This document shows, piece after piece, positions 35,896-47,811 of a DNA stretch of 64,000 nt. This stretch comes from Sisyra terminalis (lineage: Eukaryota; Arthropoda; Insecta; Neuroptera; Sisyridae), in assembly GCA_958496175.1 (NCBI GenBank), contig OY292275.1, positions 1,054,001 through 1,118,000 of the forward strand, given 5' to 3'. The translations under genes were made by a program, and so were the position numbers. The notes below the pieces were generated by a model that was not told the origin of the DNA, searched no databases, and saw only the letters and a program-made list of their open reading frames with translations. Position 1 is the first letter of the stretch; every line of letters begins with the position of its first letter.

Positions 35896-38800
35896 TTTTC
35901 TCAAAAAGGATTTAATTTCAAATTGAGAATCATGGATATTTCGTTGTCGAAATTTTTTTTTCTCGAGATGTTTTTGTAAGCACTCCCCCCCCCGAAATCT
36001 GTTAAAGACACCAAAAATAGTTTTTCTGATACAATTGATTTTCTAATTAGTTTTTCCAAAAAATTTGCATTGTAAAATTGGCAACAAACGCTTCCTTTTC
36101 AACAATTTGGGTCGCACACATTTGCACGTGTTAATGAAAAACGAGCGAACAAAATTCGTTTTGTTAACAATGGGAATAGTTGTAAGAATTTGTATCTAAA
36201 GTGCACATTAGTTAAAGAATTTTACGATCTAGAAAAGATTTCTGTACATAAATTTTCCACACAATTCACGAAATAATCAATTTCGCAAGAATTTCCAAGT
36301 CAAGTCAAACAGCACTCATTATTTTCCTCCGCCAATTGTGCAAGAATATGGTGCACACATTTTATGTATTTTTACGAGTTTTGTATTGTTGCACACGTGG
36401 ATTATACCTAAACGAAACGGACTTGAATAAAGAAAAAAATCACTTTAAAGTAAATAAAGCGATAATAATGAGAATTCAAGTGGGTGGTTGGGTTGTGTTG
36501 TTGAAATCGCGGTTACAAAACATTTCACTGTTTTTCATCTAATTTTCCGCAAATTTTTATCGCTCAATAATTCTTAATGTCCATAAAATTGTATTCGCCT
36601 CACAATTAATAATATATGTGTGGCGTGTTTTATATGGTTGCATTATTTAGCAATTGCATTCACGTGCAGCAATTGGTAAATATAAATAAAGCGGATGATA
36701 ATTTTTACGATAGAAATGCAGAGAGCAGGTGATGGTTTCGATCGTATTTCTGCAGTTTACTTGAGGTTAGTTGGCATGCATTGCGTGACTTGAAGTTCAA
36801 ATTGATTGGAAAAAAAATTTGATCCGAAAAATTTGAAGTGAGAAAAGTCTAATAAAAATCGACTTTTGTCCTTCAATATTACGAATATATTGGTTGGTTG
36901 TGGTTTTAACTACCTTTTGCCCTTTTATGGCTGACGTCTAGTTAACAACCGTACTACGTCGTCGGTCGTCGTGTGAAATAGTAACATTTTCCGTCTTACA
37001 ATAGCCATAAATCTCTACCCGCTATCGATAATTTATAGACAATTCAAACAATTTTCAGTTTCCAATATATATCGCCTTGCCTGACCTGTCAGCTAGCCAC
37101 CATTATATAGCTATATACAATAGATATTACCATTGTTGCAACTGGAAGATCTCACCCGAAAAAATTACATAAGTTAGGCACAATTTTTGAAGTCGTCCAT
37201 TACGAATGTGGGTCACGAAAAAAATATTTACTTTTTTAAAAACGACTTCCTGGAAGATTTGAGCAATGAATGCCACTCATTACGGCTTAAATATGTTTAC
37301 AACAGTTAAAGTTAAACACATATAATGAGATAGAGTGATTGACCGATATATTTACACTCGAATGCATTTTTCTCCATGTGTGCGATACGTGCAAAACAGA
37401 AAATTTGAAAAAAAAAATAATTATATTTTATTTTAAAGAATTTTAAAAAAAAAGTCAAATCTAGCAATTGTTTCATGCATCAAAAACAAAAGAAAAACGT
37501 TTTTCTTTATACTGAAATGCAGATTGCACATTACAACAATGGAAAGGTCAAATTTATTTTGGGAAAACATTACCGTTCTCACGTTTTCTTTGGATTTGCA
37601 AGAAAAACGTTGTTTTTCTGATGATTTAATGGTAGGTAGTTGGGTGGTTTGGGAAAATCTGGGAATGCAAAGAATTTCCTTGAGAAAAAAAAAATCAGGA
37701 AATTTTTATTGCTCCATAATTTCATTAGTATTTACATTTGAAACAGATAATCTTTTAAAGCTCAGTTGATCAAAGAATTTATTCGATTTTTTTTAATTAA
37801 AATTTTATTTTTGTCAATATTTAATTTTCTGTCTGACAACCTTTTTCCCCAACTTTCCCTCGTCGTTCCGGCCCACCCGAACCCTGGCAAGTACCTCAAG
37901 ATTCAGCAACTGGACATTAATTAGGAAAAATAGGCTTTAGCCAGGGAAAATCAGGGAATTTGTACTAAAGAAAAAACAAAACCTTCTGGAAAAAAGTTTT
38001 TATTAGATTTTTTGAAAAAAGTTTTACATTATTAAATTTCAAAAGTTACGTTTGAAAAAAACAATTACTTTGTAGAGAGCTTTATTGTGTTTATAAATAA
38101 GATCTTGGATAAAATAGAATTTAGTCGCATAAAGTCAGGGAATTTACGTTGAAGAAAAAACTGGGCACCCTGAATTGGGTAACCAATTTTGGTGGAAGTT
38201 GCTATAGCTGATTTAAGTAAAGATTTATCTGGAACTTATAAAAGATTCCTTTACTTAATGATCTCTTTTTTTGGCTTATATATAAGATCCATATGACTTA
38301 TATTGGCTCAGTTCAATCTTCTCCAAATTTCGTACAATTTTTCCAAGTTTCCCCTGAATCTTAGGTTTGGAATGCAAGTCATAGATGTCACTTAATCTGC
38401 AAAATTACTTCTATCATTTGCAGATTTTGGTGCAGGATGAATCCTCTTGTGCACCAGGAACAATCTCTTCTTAATCTTATTACTCTTTTGCTGGAATTTT
38501 TACCATGGAATCTTCCAGCATTTATCGTACTTAATATTTTTTGAAAAATTTACATTATGAATTTTCGTAAAAAAATAAAGAATTTGTCAAATTTTCCATG
38601 TGTCACAACTTGTGAATAACTCAATAAATATATTGTTTCAATTGTTGAGGAAACTGGAGACATTGTTGAGCTTTAAAACGATGTAGAATATTTTGGGAAA
38701 TATTTTAAGATTTCCTGTGAAAATCGAGGAAAACTAGACGAAAGTGTTCCAAACCAGTTTTTTCTGAATTTTCAAAATTGCTTGCTTCATTGAATCAACA

Positions 38801-38938
38801 GGTTGTTTGACGCTGGGAAATTGTGATTTTTCTTCCTTGCCAAAAGTTGTAAAAGATGCATTTAAAAGCAATGTAATCAATGATCTTATCTTTATCAAGA
38901 AATTTGTCAACTGATGGGTTGAAATCGTTGAGGAAAAA
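35896..38938. other. Drak intron 1, AT-rich with single-copy patches
   Basis: No gene is recognised. Patches at about 36100-36800 and 36890-37150 have balanced composition, including GTACTACGTCGTCGGTCGTC at about 36952, and are candidates for regulatory DNA. Frames at 36336 and 37524 are short and without motifs. Confidence 0.35.
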
Positions 38939-39262
38939 TTATTATTATTAGATGATAAAATTCAGATCTCAGCTTTTATTTTTTTTAAATAAGAAGACAA
39001 TTTAGGTTATTTAAGTCGGTTTTTTTTTATTTAATATTTTTACTATTCAATTAGCTACGTTTCGTTACGTATCATAACTTCATCAGGCTTCTTGATTCAC
39101 ACAAATTTTATTTATTGAATTTAAATTGAAAATATTATATTTTCTGTGAATCAAGAAGCCTCATGAAGTTACAATACGTAACGAAACGTAGCTAATTGAA
39201 TAGTAAAAATATTAAATAAAAAAAAACCGACTTAAATAACCTGAATTGTCTTATTATTATTT
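38939..39262. mobile_element. G-family foldback element
   Basis: Same family as 24784-25107, with the left leader ATTCAGATCTCAGC, both arms and an AT-rich centre. It is flanked by TTATTATTATT on both sides, a possible target duplication but in simple sequence. The left inverse core (39054-39086) keeps CTGATGA and GAAAC with a stem where a T-G wobble replaces a pair; the right core has CTCATGA. Confidence 0.7.
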
Positions 39263-39479
39263 ATTTTAAATTTCATCATACATTCTATAGAGATGTCAAG
39301 CATCTGTACATAGAACTTGAATATTACATTACAATTGCATATATTTAAAACAGAGTAATAATATAATGAATTATTGGTTAAAATAATCAAAAAAGTAAAT
39401 AATTTAATTTGATCGAAAATTATGGTAATGCCTTGACACTTAAATTACCAATTGAACTTAATAATTTTTTTTTTAATTG

Positions 39480-40180
39480 TTTTCGCCTAAAATTAAGACT
39501 TTTAAGATGGTTAGGTAACTTATTAAAATATTTTTTTGCAACAAGACAATGATTCTTAGTGCTAATAATGTATACTTATTATTATATTGTTCTTCACTAT
39601 CACTATAGTAGTGCATATGTTAAAGCACTGCTAATAAATGATTCCCTGATACCAATGGGTATATCAACAATATTACGTGAAGTGCAATAATGAATAAAAC
39701 GATTTTGGGTACTAATTAATAGCCTAATACTATTTTTATATGCCCCACCCCATGCAATTATACCATAGATGATTATGCTTTCAAATAATCCATGATAAAT
39801 AGTTTTTAAGAATAAGAAGGAAAAGTACCTTATATTTTTTTTGTTAATTCATAGACATGTGAATTCCATTTCATGTAGCATCGACAATAAGTCCCGGATA
39901 TTTACAATTATCTACTCTTTTAAGTTTGAAATTATTTATTTTAAGGTAGAAATTATCAGGAATACTATCAATATAAATACCAAACTAATATAGGTTACTT
40001 ATTAATTTTAAGAGAAAACTGATTATCTCTTAACCAATAGTAAATTTTATTTAATTAATTGACTTTAGTCCAAATACTGCCAGAGCCTAGAGCCCCATTA
40101 GGTAGACAATTAAAAATTTCATCAATATATGCATGCAAAATAATTTTTTTTAGCCACTTTCAAAATGCATTCTGTATGAA
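39480..40180 (-). pseudogene. Fossil non-LTR retrotransposon reverse transcriptase fragment
   Basis: On the - strand, conceptual translation near 39742-39800 gives ESIIIYGIIAWGGAYK, the conserved block after the reverse-transcriptase active-site region in Jockey/CR1-like elements. Upstream in the element's direction are LKINNFKLKRV and NCKYPGLIVDAT (KYLGL-type block), and before them a WLRDNQFSLKINK block. Stops and frameshifts interrupt every frame. The 5' part with the catalytic residues is missing or unrecognisable, so the element is 5'-truncated and dead. It lies antisense in the Drak intron. Confidence 0.75.
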
Positions 40181-41767
40181 AATCCTAGTAGTAAAAATTT
40201 ATTTTCTGTATATAAGAAACACATTTCTATTATTTTCTTAATAACGTTGTGCAGCTGAAAAGGTCAAATGTGTTGAGGCCTAAAACCATTTTGTTGTAGT
40301 GTATAAGATTTTCAATATTTTTGGCAATAAAAAAAAATAGTTTTCAAACTTTTGTTGTAATTTAATTAAGTGTAGCCAGACTATAACTTATCTTCATTTC
40401 CCAAAAATAAATTTAAAGCAGTCGACTCATCAAAAATGTTAACATTTTGTAAACGAAACCAGTCTTTAGAGTCGACATAATATTAACATAATTGAATTAT
40501 GCTCATATTTCGTCAATATAAGTATCAAATTGATGATTCCATCATTTTTTTCGATAATTGGATAAATATTTCAGCCGCTATCGAAAATTAAAAAATAAAA
40601 CTTGTCTAGAGAATTGAATTCTGAAAATTATTTCTCTCTATATAAAATGAAAGTACCTGAATGCACGGCGAAAATAATAAGTTCAATGTGCCAGTTGCAT
40701 AAATCAAACTAATAATTTTTGTAATTGTCTACAATTATACTAAAGTATATTATTATATGAATATAATATAAATGTCAAAGCGCGTTTAGTTGTTGCAGTT
40801 TTGCAAATATTTCCATAATACACATTCTTGTGATAAGTGTTATGCAATATTTAACACACACAAGATAGACAAAGACTGAAAACCTTAAGCTAACCCCCTT
40901 TTTCAATTAAATTTATTTGCTCACAACAAAGCGGTGAAACATTAACGAATTATGCATTCATTATAAAAGTGCAACAATAATATTGCAATTGCAATTACAC
41001 TACAAGTGTGGATTGTATTATATTAATTACCATCTACGGAATTAAATGCGTAATTAAACTTTTATAATTTGATTCTTTAATGTGCGACCTAAAGTGAGCA
41101 AAAAAATAAAATTGACTACTTATTCATTCTAATACCACCAACCTTTCAGAAGCGACAATCTCAAAGACTTATCACACATTTTCTAACGATTTTTTTTTCC
41201 TCTTTAATTTTGTAATTTATTACTTTTAAACATGAAATAATGAAGATTAAATAATCTTCAATTAGTTGTTAAATGTTTAAGTTTAATTACAAAGTGTTTA
41301 TTTCATATATGATATGGTAATATTTACACGTAAATATGCGAAAGAAGTTTTTTTTTTCTTTGACTATTTGTCACTTGTGGAAATTATATGAAACTGTTAA
41401 TTGCATCATAAATTTATTGAGTATTATGTATTATAAACGATCAGGGGTTTCATAAAGAATTATCTTAGTCTCAGAAAATTGATATTATTTGATTAGTAAG
41501 TATCGAAGAAAATAGTTATTGTCCAACAGATTTTCCGTATATATCATCGAAGTACTGAGGAATTTGGATGAGTATTTGGTACTTATTACTATCTATGTAC
41601 ATAATATAAGCTCATGTTAAATATTTTAGCTCTATTAGCTCAAATAAATCTTAGTCAATTTTTGTGTTTATTTAAGATTTTGGTCCTAATAGTCTGTATC
41701 CTTTGAATTTATGATGTAGGTTTCAGGTAAGGAACCAGGTACACTTTGATCTTGATAATTTTTTCAT
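40181..41767. other. Drak intron 1, AT-rich
   Basis: No gene recognised. The first 240 bp may be more of the retroelement fossil, but I cannot align it. 40640-41200 is single-copy. Confidence 0.4.
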
Positions 41768-42703
41768 AGTAGGGTAAAAAGTACACGGGTATAAAGACCC
41801 ACTTTGAGTATCTAAAATATTAGTAAAATATTGCTCTATTTAACTATAATGGTAGGCCACCCTGGCAGTAAAGCTACATCACAGATGGAGATTTACGACG
41901 GTGCCTTCATATTTTTACGAAAGTAAATTTTTCAATTATTATTCTTTTCGGTTTCCAGCAGTAATATTGCTTTGACTAGACTAAAACATAATATAATAGT
42001 ATAAGAGATTTAGTGGTATTTCAGAATTTAGTATTTGTTTTTAGCTAATTGAAACAGTAAACTAGTTATAACTTAGTTAAAAACACTTGAACGTAACTGA
42101 GGTAAAAAGGTCCACGTGGATCTTTTCCTTATCCAGCCACGTGAAGGTTGGATTCAATGCAATCTTTGCAAGCAATAGACCCCTAAAAACTGTATTTCTA
42201 ATTGAGGGTATATTTAATTCGATTGTTATAATTGGGATTCAGGAAACGATGAATTATGATTATGTTAAGATAAAGATATAAAAAAAATATTACTTATGCT
42301 ACAACTGATGTCAATATTATTATAAAGAAAGAAGAGTTTTATGTTATGTCTGAAATGGCTGTAATAAAATTTTCCAAATGAAAATCCAGAAATATTTCAT
42401 TGATTCAAATGCTGTTATTAATTCATAACACCTGTCAGATACTTAAATAAATACAGGACCTTTTTGCCCCTTAGCCGTCCCTTTTTACCCCTACTAAGGG
42501 GCAAAAAGAGACAGACGACAAGGTCTAGAAAAAATTTAAAATGACATACTTCTATATGGATGATTCCATTAAAAATTTAATTAAACATGACCAGATATTT
42601 GGTTGTTTGGTTAACCCTATACATTTCAAATTAATAGGGTTGGTTTTCACAACACAATACGGAATAGTAAAATTGGACCTTTAAACCCCACCCTACCCTA
42701 TTC
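41768..42703. mobile_element. Possible DNA element with imperfect inverted termini
   Basis: Left end TAGTAGGGTAAAAAGTACAC followed by GGGTATAAAGACC; right end GGACCTTTAAACCCC followed by ACCCTACCCTATTC, the approximate inverse. Related internal phrases recur (AGGTAAAAAGGTCCACGTG near 42100; GGACCTTTTTGCCCCTTAG near 42456). No transposase frame is seen and no target duplication was established. Confidence 0.4.
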
Positions 42704-43445
42704 GTACAAGTATGGGTTGTATGATCAACGCATTGATCTTTTGTCTTTGAGTGTAGAAAAGTTTTAAAAAAATAGTTTCATTTTAGACGTTGTTTTAATT
42801 TTGTAGTGGTCAGGGAAATCTGAAAAGTCAGGGAATTTGAAATTTGTGTTGGAAAATAAAGGATTTTTGAGGATTTTTTTTTGGAGAATTAGAGTTCTGT
42901 TTGCTTTTTAAAATTTCTAAAGAACATAATAGCTTTGAACCAAAACAATTTTTCCGGAAAAATTTTTTTGGATCAACTGGGATTTAGTTGCTTATTTTTT
43001 GAGCCGAGAAAAACAAGAAAACGCGTTATTTTGATAAATTTTTCCAGCATGTTTGTCTATTTTTATCAATTGGATTGAAATTTTCTGGAAAACTCTACAA
43101 GTTTCCGAAACAGAATTTTCAAAGATTTTCTTTTTGTAAACTTTAATTGGTTGTAGCCAATTGAAAGCGTAGAGCAACTTGAAAAACTAGGAGATTTGAA
43201 ATTGGAGTCTCAGGAAAATTGTTCAAAATTATTTAAGTTGGAAAATTCGGAAAAAGCATTTTGGAATTTTCTGAAAACGTATGATGAGTGACGTATCAAA
43301 ATTTCGAGCTTTTACCAAAGAACTCGATTATTAAAACAATAAACACCAAATGTTTTTTAACTAGCGAAAAATTTAAGAAAATTATTTATCCGAAAATTGA
43401 GACGTTTTTTTTGTAGTAACAAATATTCTCAAATAAACATTTATG
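42704..43445. other. Drak intron 1, AT-rich
   Basis: No gene or bounded repeat recognised. Confidence 0.45.
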
Positions 43446-43656
43446 GCTTAGAGCAGCGGTTCCTAACCTTTTTCAGCCGCGGACCCCGAAAAAATCAAGC
43501 ATAATGCCAAGGACCTCTGAGTGAAATAAAGATGCAATTTTCGGACACTATTATATTTAAGTATTCCTTCATTAAATTAAAAAACAAACTTTTTCAAATG
43601 GGATCACGGACCCCCAGGGGTCCGCGGACCACAGGTTAGGAAACAATGGCTTAGAG
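43446..43656. mobile_element. hAT-type MITE with 8-bp target duplication
   Basis: GCTTAGAG is duplicated at 43446-43453 and 43649-43656. The 195-bp element between begins CAGCGGTTCCTAACC and ends GGTTAGGAAACAATG, giving 12 of 15 matching terminal positions. CAG start, the GGTTCC-AACC terminus and an 8-bp duplication are hallmarks of hAT elements. Inner inverted GGACCCC / GGGGTCC blocks are also present. It is non-autonomous. Confidence 0.88.
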
Positions 43657-43717
43657 TTTTAGGGTTTCAAGATTTACCAAACTTAATCGAACTTGTCGAA
43701 AAGTTTAGTCTAACATA

Positions 43718-43941
43718 TGACTCGTTTATTTTGAAAGTGGCGTAAGTCCATTTCAAGTACGGTCTATATGGGGATTCTTCTTCTTGTAACTAGAACAAAG
43801 TATAATAATTATTTTAGTTGTTAACAAAAACACCAATTATTCCCTCATCCTTAGTATCTTATGTTCCTATGGTTAAAAATGATAACACTATAAGGATTGT
43901 TCTTGAAATTGACTTAACTCACTTTCAAAATAATCGGTTCA
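43718..43941. mobile_element. TIR MITE, uninterrupted copy
   Basis: Termini TGACTCGTTTATTTTGAAAG and (inverted) CAAAATAATCGGTTCA enclose about 220 bp. It aligns end to end with the outer parts of 1913-2693 and serves as its empty-site reference. The 77-codon frame 43818-44051 runs out of it and is not a gene. Confidence 0.7.
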
Positions 43942-45830
43942 TATATTGCAGTACTAACGTACTTATACACAGAAATGAAGTAGGTAATAGTTCTAGTAAA
44001 TTTTTGTCTTGCAAAATTGAAAAAAAATTGTTCAACACTATTCCCTATTGATTTAACTATTATCCAATCAAGTAGAAAAAAAAACTATTCAAAACTTTTG
44101 AATCTCGGTAATCTTTCACTTAATCGGAAGCCCTACAATATCCCGACTGGTCCTTGATCTAGTTAATCGACTTATTCAAGTATTTGCACTTCACTGATTT
44201 TTTTTCCTATTATAACTTGTACTTTACTGGCGCCTCAAAATGAGTCCACTGACCCAGATTGTGCAGATTTTCTCGTTGAGGAAAAAAAAATCAAGTTTTA
44301 TTATAAACTTGACTCACCAAAAAAAAAAAAGAAAAAAGCTGCAGTTAATTCGACATGCAAAAATGTTAAATATCTTTTGGATGACTCGTCTTCCTTAATT
44401 ATATGGTTACAAAATCAGATCACTTATATTATAAGGGTCTGATTAAAAGTTTAATTTTTTTTTTCACCAGAATTTAAATCAGTTTGATCCGTTTTATCAA
44501 GTCTAGACACGAAAAATGAAAAATAACTTTGAGATTATTTCCAAGATTCTTTTACATCTCGTTTAGATTTTCTCTTAAATCTGTTACGATTTGTTATTCA
44601 AAGCGTACATGACTTGGCCCAGTTATCTGTCGCTGTGATAAATCTCTACAACATATATTTTATTAACTAATGAAAAAAAATGCATCAAAATAATTTATTT
44701 TCATAATAAAAAGTGTCTGTTTTTATGCAAAAAACAATAAAGTTTAGAACGCAGGCTCCATAAAGGTGTCGTGGGCGTTCATTTAATATTCATCCGCAAT
44801 CAAATTCATCGTCTTTTATTATTATTTGTCATTAGTGCAATGATAAAATAAGCAAAAAAAAAAACGCATTCATTTTATATGCCAATTACTATTATTATTA
44901 ATTCGGTTTTATATGCACCAGTGCAATTCACCCACGAAGTGCAATAAAGTGATTATTTGCAATTCTCTCGAAAATTTCTCGATATTATCATTTCATTACT
45001 TTCATTTGATTATAAAATTTTGCAATCACTTGATTTTGTTTATCACATTGAATTTCTTATCTGTAGAGACACAACTGCGTAGTTCCTGCTTGTTGATTTG
45101 AACTTTTCAAAGGAAATTTTTCCATCGTTTTAGTCGAAAGGAAATTCCATTAGTTTTCGTGTTGAATTTCTTGGACTTTTCATTTTTATGTTACAAATCG
45201 CATCGGCTTATGCACTTTTGTCATCTAATCTGTAAGATGAGTTCTAGATTGGGATTAATTAACGTTGAAATAATGAACAATAAAAAAAAAAAATTGTAGT
45301 TATTAACTCGGTTGATAACACTATCGTATGGCGTCTTGACCTTTCAAATGGTGTCGGCTCCTTTCATCTTGAGTCTGTTTCACTTTAGTTGACTCAAAAA
45401 TTGATTAGACAAGTTTTAATTTTAAATTTTATCTTATCCTTGATTTAGATTAAACAATTTTTTACCGTTAAAATTAAAAAAAAAAATATTTGTATTTATT
45501 TTTAATATTAATGCAACTACCTGTTGAATTTTGTACTCGAAATTTAAAATAATTTTACAATGAAAATTAGGTGCAAATTATTAGTGTCAATTATGGATGG
45601 AAGTTCATAGTCGAACTAGATTAGTAGTTACCAAAAAGATAACGAATATAGAGTTATAGTACTTTGTATGAATCTATTTTTTTTCTGGGAATAAGTTTCT
45701 ACCATTCTTGCGTTAAATTTTGAGTACATTTTTTCGTACAGCCGCTAAAAAAGTATAACTTCCAAAGGTTGTTGGCGAAATATTTTCAGCAAAAAATCGT
45801 ATTATTGTGTTCTTAATTTTTGATTTATTT
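43942..45830. other. Drak intron 1, AT-rich
   Basis: No gene or bounded repeat recognised. 44750-44950 is single-copy sequence of more balanced composition. Confidence 0.4.
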
Positions 45831-46735
45831 TTGGTTCTTCTGCAATGATTCATTGTTAAATCGTGGCACTCATAATGCTGCTAAAGAAATATAAATTTAA
45901 AAGGTTGATTTATGAATTGGAAATTGCACAACAATGTAAATGCTAATTGTTGGAAAATCCACAGCTTAAACTGTTCGGTGGGGAAAAAATTAATTTTGCT
46001 CGTAGGTTTCCTATGGAATATGAAGATTGCGGAAAATTCATCCCTTAAAGATGTAAATTTGGGAGTGAATTTTTTTTGAAACAAAACCACTGGTTGAACT
46101 TCTTCGCCATTTGCTGAAATTCACCGGCTTTTCGACAATTGATGAAATAGGAACCCAGAGAACCCAATAAAAATAAGACCGTGTTTAACTTTGGAGTTTT
46201 TAAGCGAAATATTTTCATCGATAAATTAGTATTTTTATATTTTTGATTTTCGATTTTTTTTTTGGTTCTTCTGCAATGATTCATTGTTAAATAGTGGCAC
46301 TCATAACGCCGCTAAAGAAGTTTAATTTTAAAAGGTTGATTTATAAATTGGAAATTGCACAACAATGTAAATGCTAATGGTTGGAAAATGCATAGCTTAA
46401 ACTGTTTGATTTGAAAACATTGAATTTTGCTCGTAAGTTTTTTATGTAAAATGTATAAGGACTATTCGAAGATTGTGGAAAATTTATCCCTTAAAGAAGT
46501 AAAATTAAGGGTGAAAATTTGATGAAAGAAAACCACTTGTTGAACTTGTTCTGAAATTCATCGACTTTTCGACTTACAATAGGTGCAATTCAGAGAACCC
46601 AATAAAAATACGGTCATGTTTATTTCTAAAGTTTTAACGGAAATATTTTATGAAGCAAACATTTTTTTGTGTTTTCATTTTCGGTTTATTTTTGATTCTT
46701 CCACAATGCTTTATTGTTAAATTGTGGCGCTGAAA
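45831..46735. repeat. Local tandem duplication, unit about 428 bp
   Basis: About 45831-46225 recurs at about 46260-46660, and a third copy starts at about 46690 and is soon lost. Shared blocks: GGTTCTTCTGCAATGATTC, ATTGCACAACAATGTAAATG, AGAGAACCCAATAAAAAT. The overlapping reverse frames (45881-46284) differ between copies and are not genes. Confidence 0.7.
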
Positions 46736-47811
46736 ATATATGCATCTTGCCTGAAAAAAAGATATACTAAATAGTATACTTACAGACCTGTTAGGAACAA
46801 AAGTATTGAAAAAATAATGGTTTTTACTATAAATAATTTTTTAGGACCACTAAGTTAAAAGTTAAAATATAATCTGTTTAAGGTTTGAAATTTATTTCAA
46901 GTTCAACTCCTTCATCAAATTTTCTATTGGATACTTTAATTAAAGGAAGTACAATAGGCAAATTAATTTTGTTGATACGTTTGCGTTATAATTGATCCGC
47001 GAATGGTTCAATAGGAAAAAAAATTGTTATGATTTTATTTTTAATTGATTCTTGTTGTCGTTTGTATTGACTGTAGCCATCAATTAATTTGTTTGCAATA
47101 AAACTAATTAGTTTGAGAAGATCACACTTTATTGTTAATTAATTTACGAAAGATGTTTGTAGGCATTATTTCTCCAATTGATTTCAAGGCTATGAAATTA
47201 TATCTCTGTTACCAGCAGCTCGCAAGTTGGACAATTGGGTCAATTTTTATTGGAAATTGAATGAAATTATTTTGAAAATGTTTGACATTTGAGATTAACT
47301 AGTACTGTAAAATATTATTACGGTTTCAATTGATTGGATGCTAATTACATGTTGGGATGGTAAAGGCCATCATACTGATGGTATTAGAGGAATAGTGTTT
47401 GAAATGACGGAGGTCAGGTCACTGGGAAGAAGAGGTTCGTGACTTTCTCCAACATTTGCTTGGTCGAATGAATGCACTTATCGAAGATTTTACGAGAAAA
47501 CCAATTGATTTATTTAAAATTTTTGTTGCATTTAGAATTGATTTTAATGTATAAAACTTGAACGGTTTACGGAATGAGTCAACACTTGCATATTCAGGCA
47601 ATTACCATATTAGTGAGTGAGTCACCTTGTGTAGACCTCTCTTCTTTTATACAAAAACACCTTTTCAAAACAGGATCGCATTAAAGTATCTCCATTTTTG
47701 CTGATTTTAAAAATAATCTATTTAAAAAACATTGAGTTTCCTACTGATGTTTGATTTTTATTGCGTGGAATTTGAAAAGTTGATGATTTTTTTTTTTATT
47801 TTGGTTTTCAG
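46736..47811. other. Last part of Drak intron 1
   Basis: AT-rich, without a recognised exon or repeat. It ends with a polypyrimidine-rich acceptor, ATTTTGGTTTTCAG, at 47811. Confidence 0.5.

Noticed and set aside
47281..47610. A Drak exon just upstream of 47812
   Set aside because: No frame gives a kinase-like N-lobe start with a phase-2 donor here.
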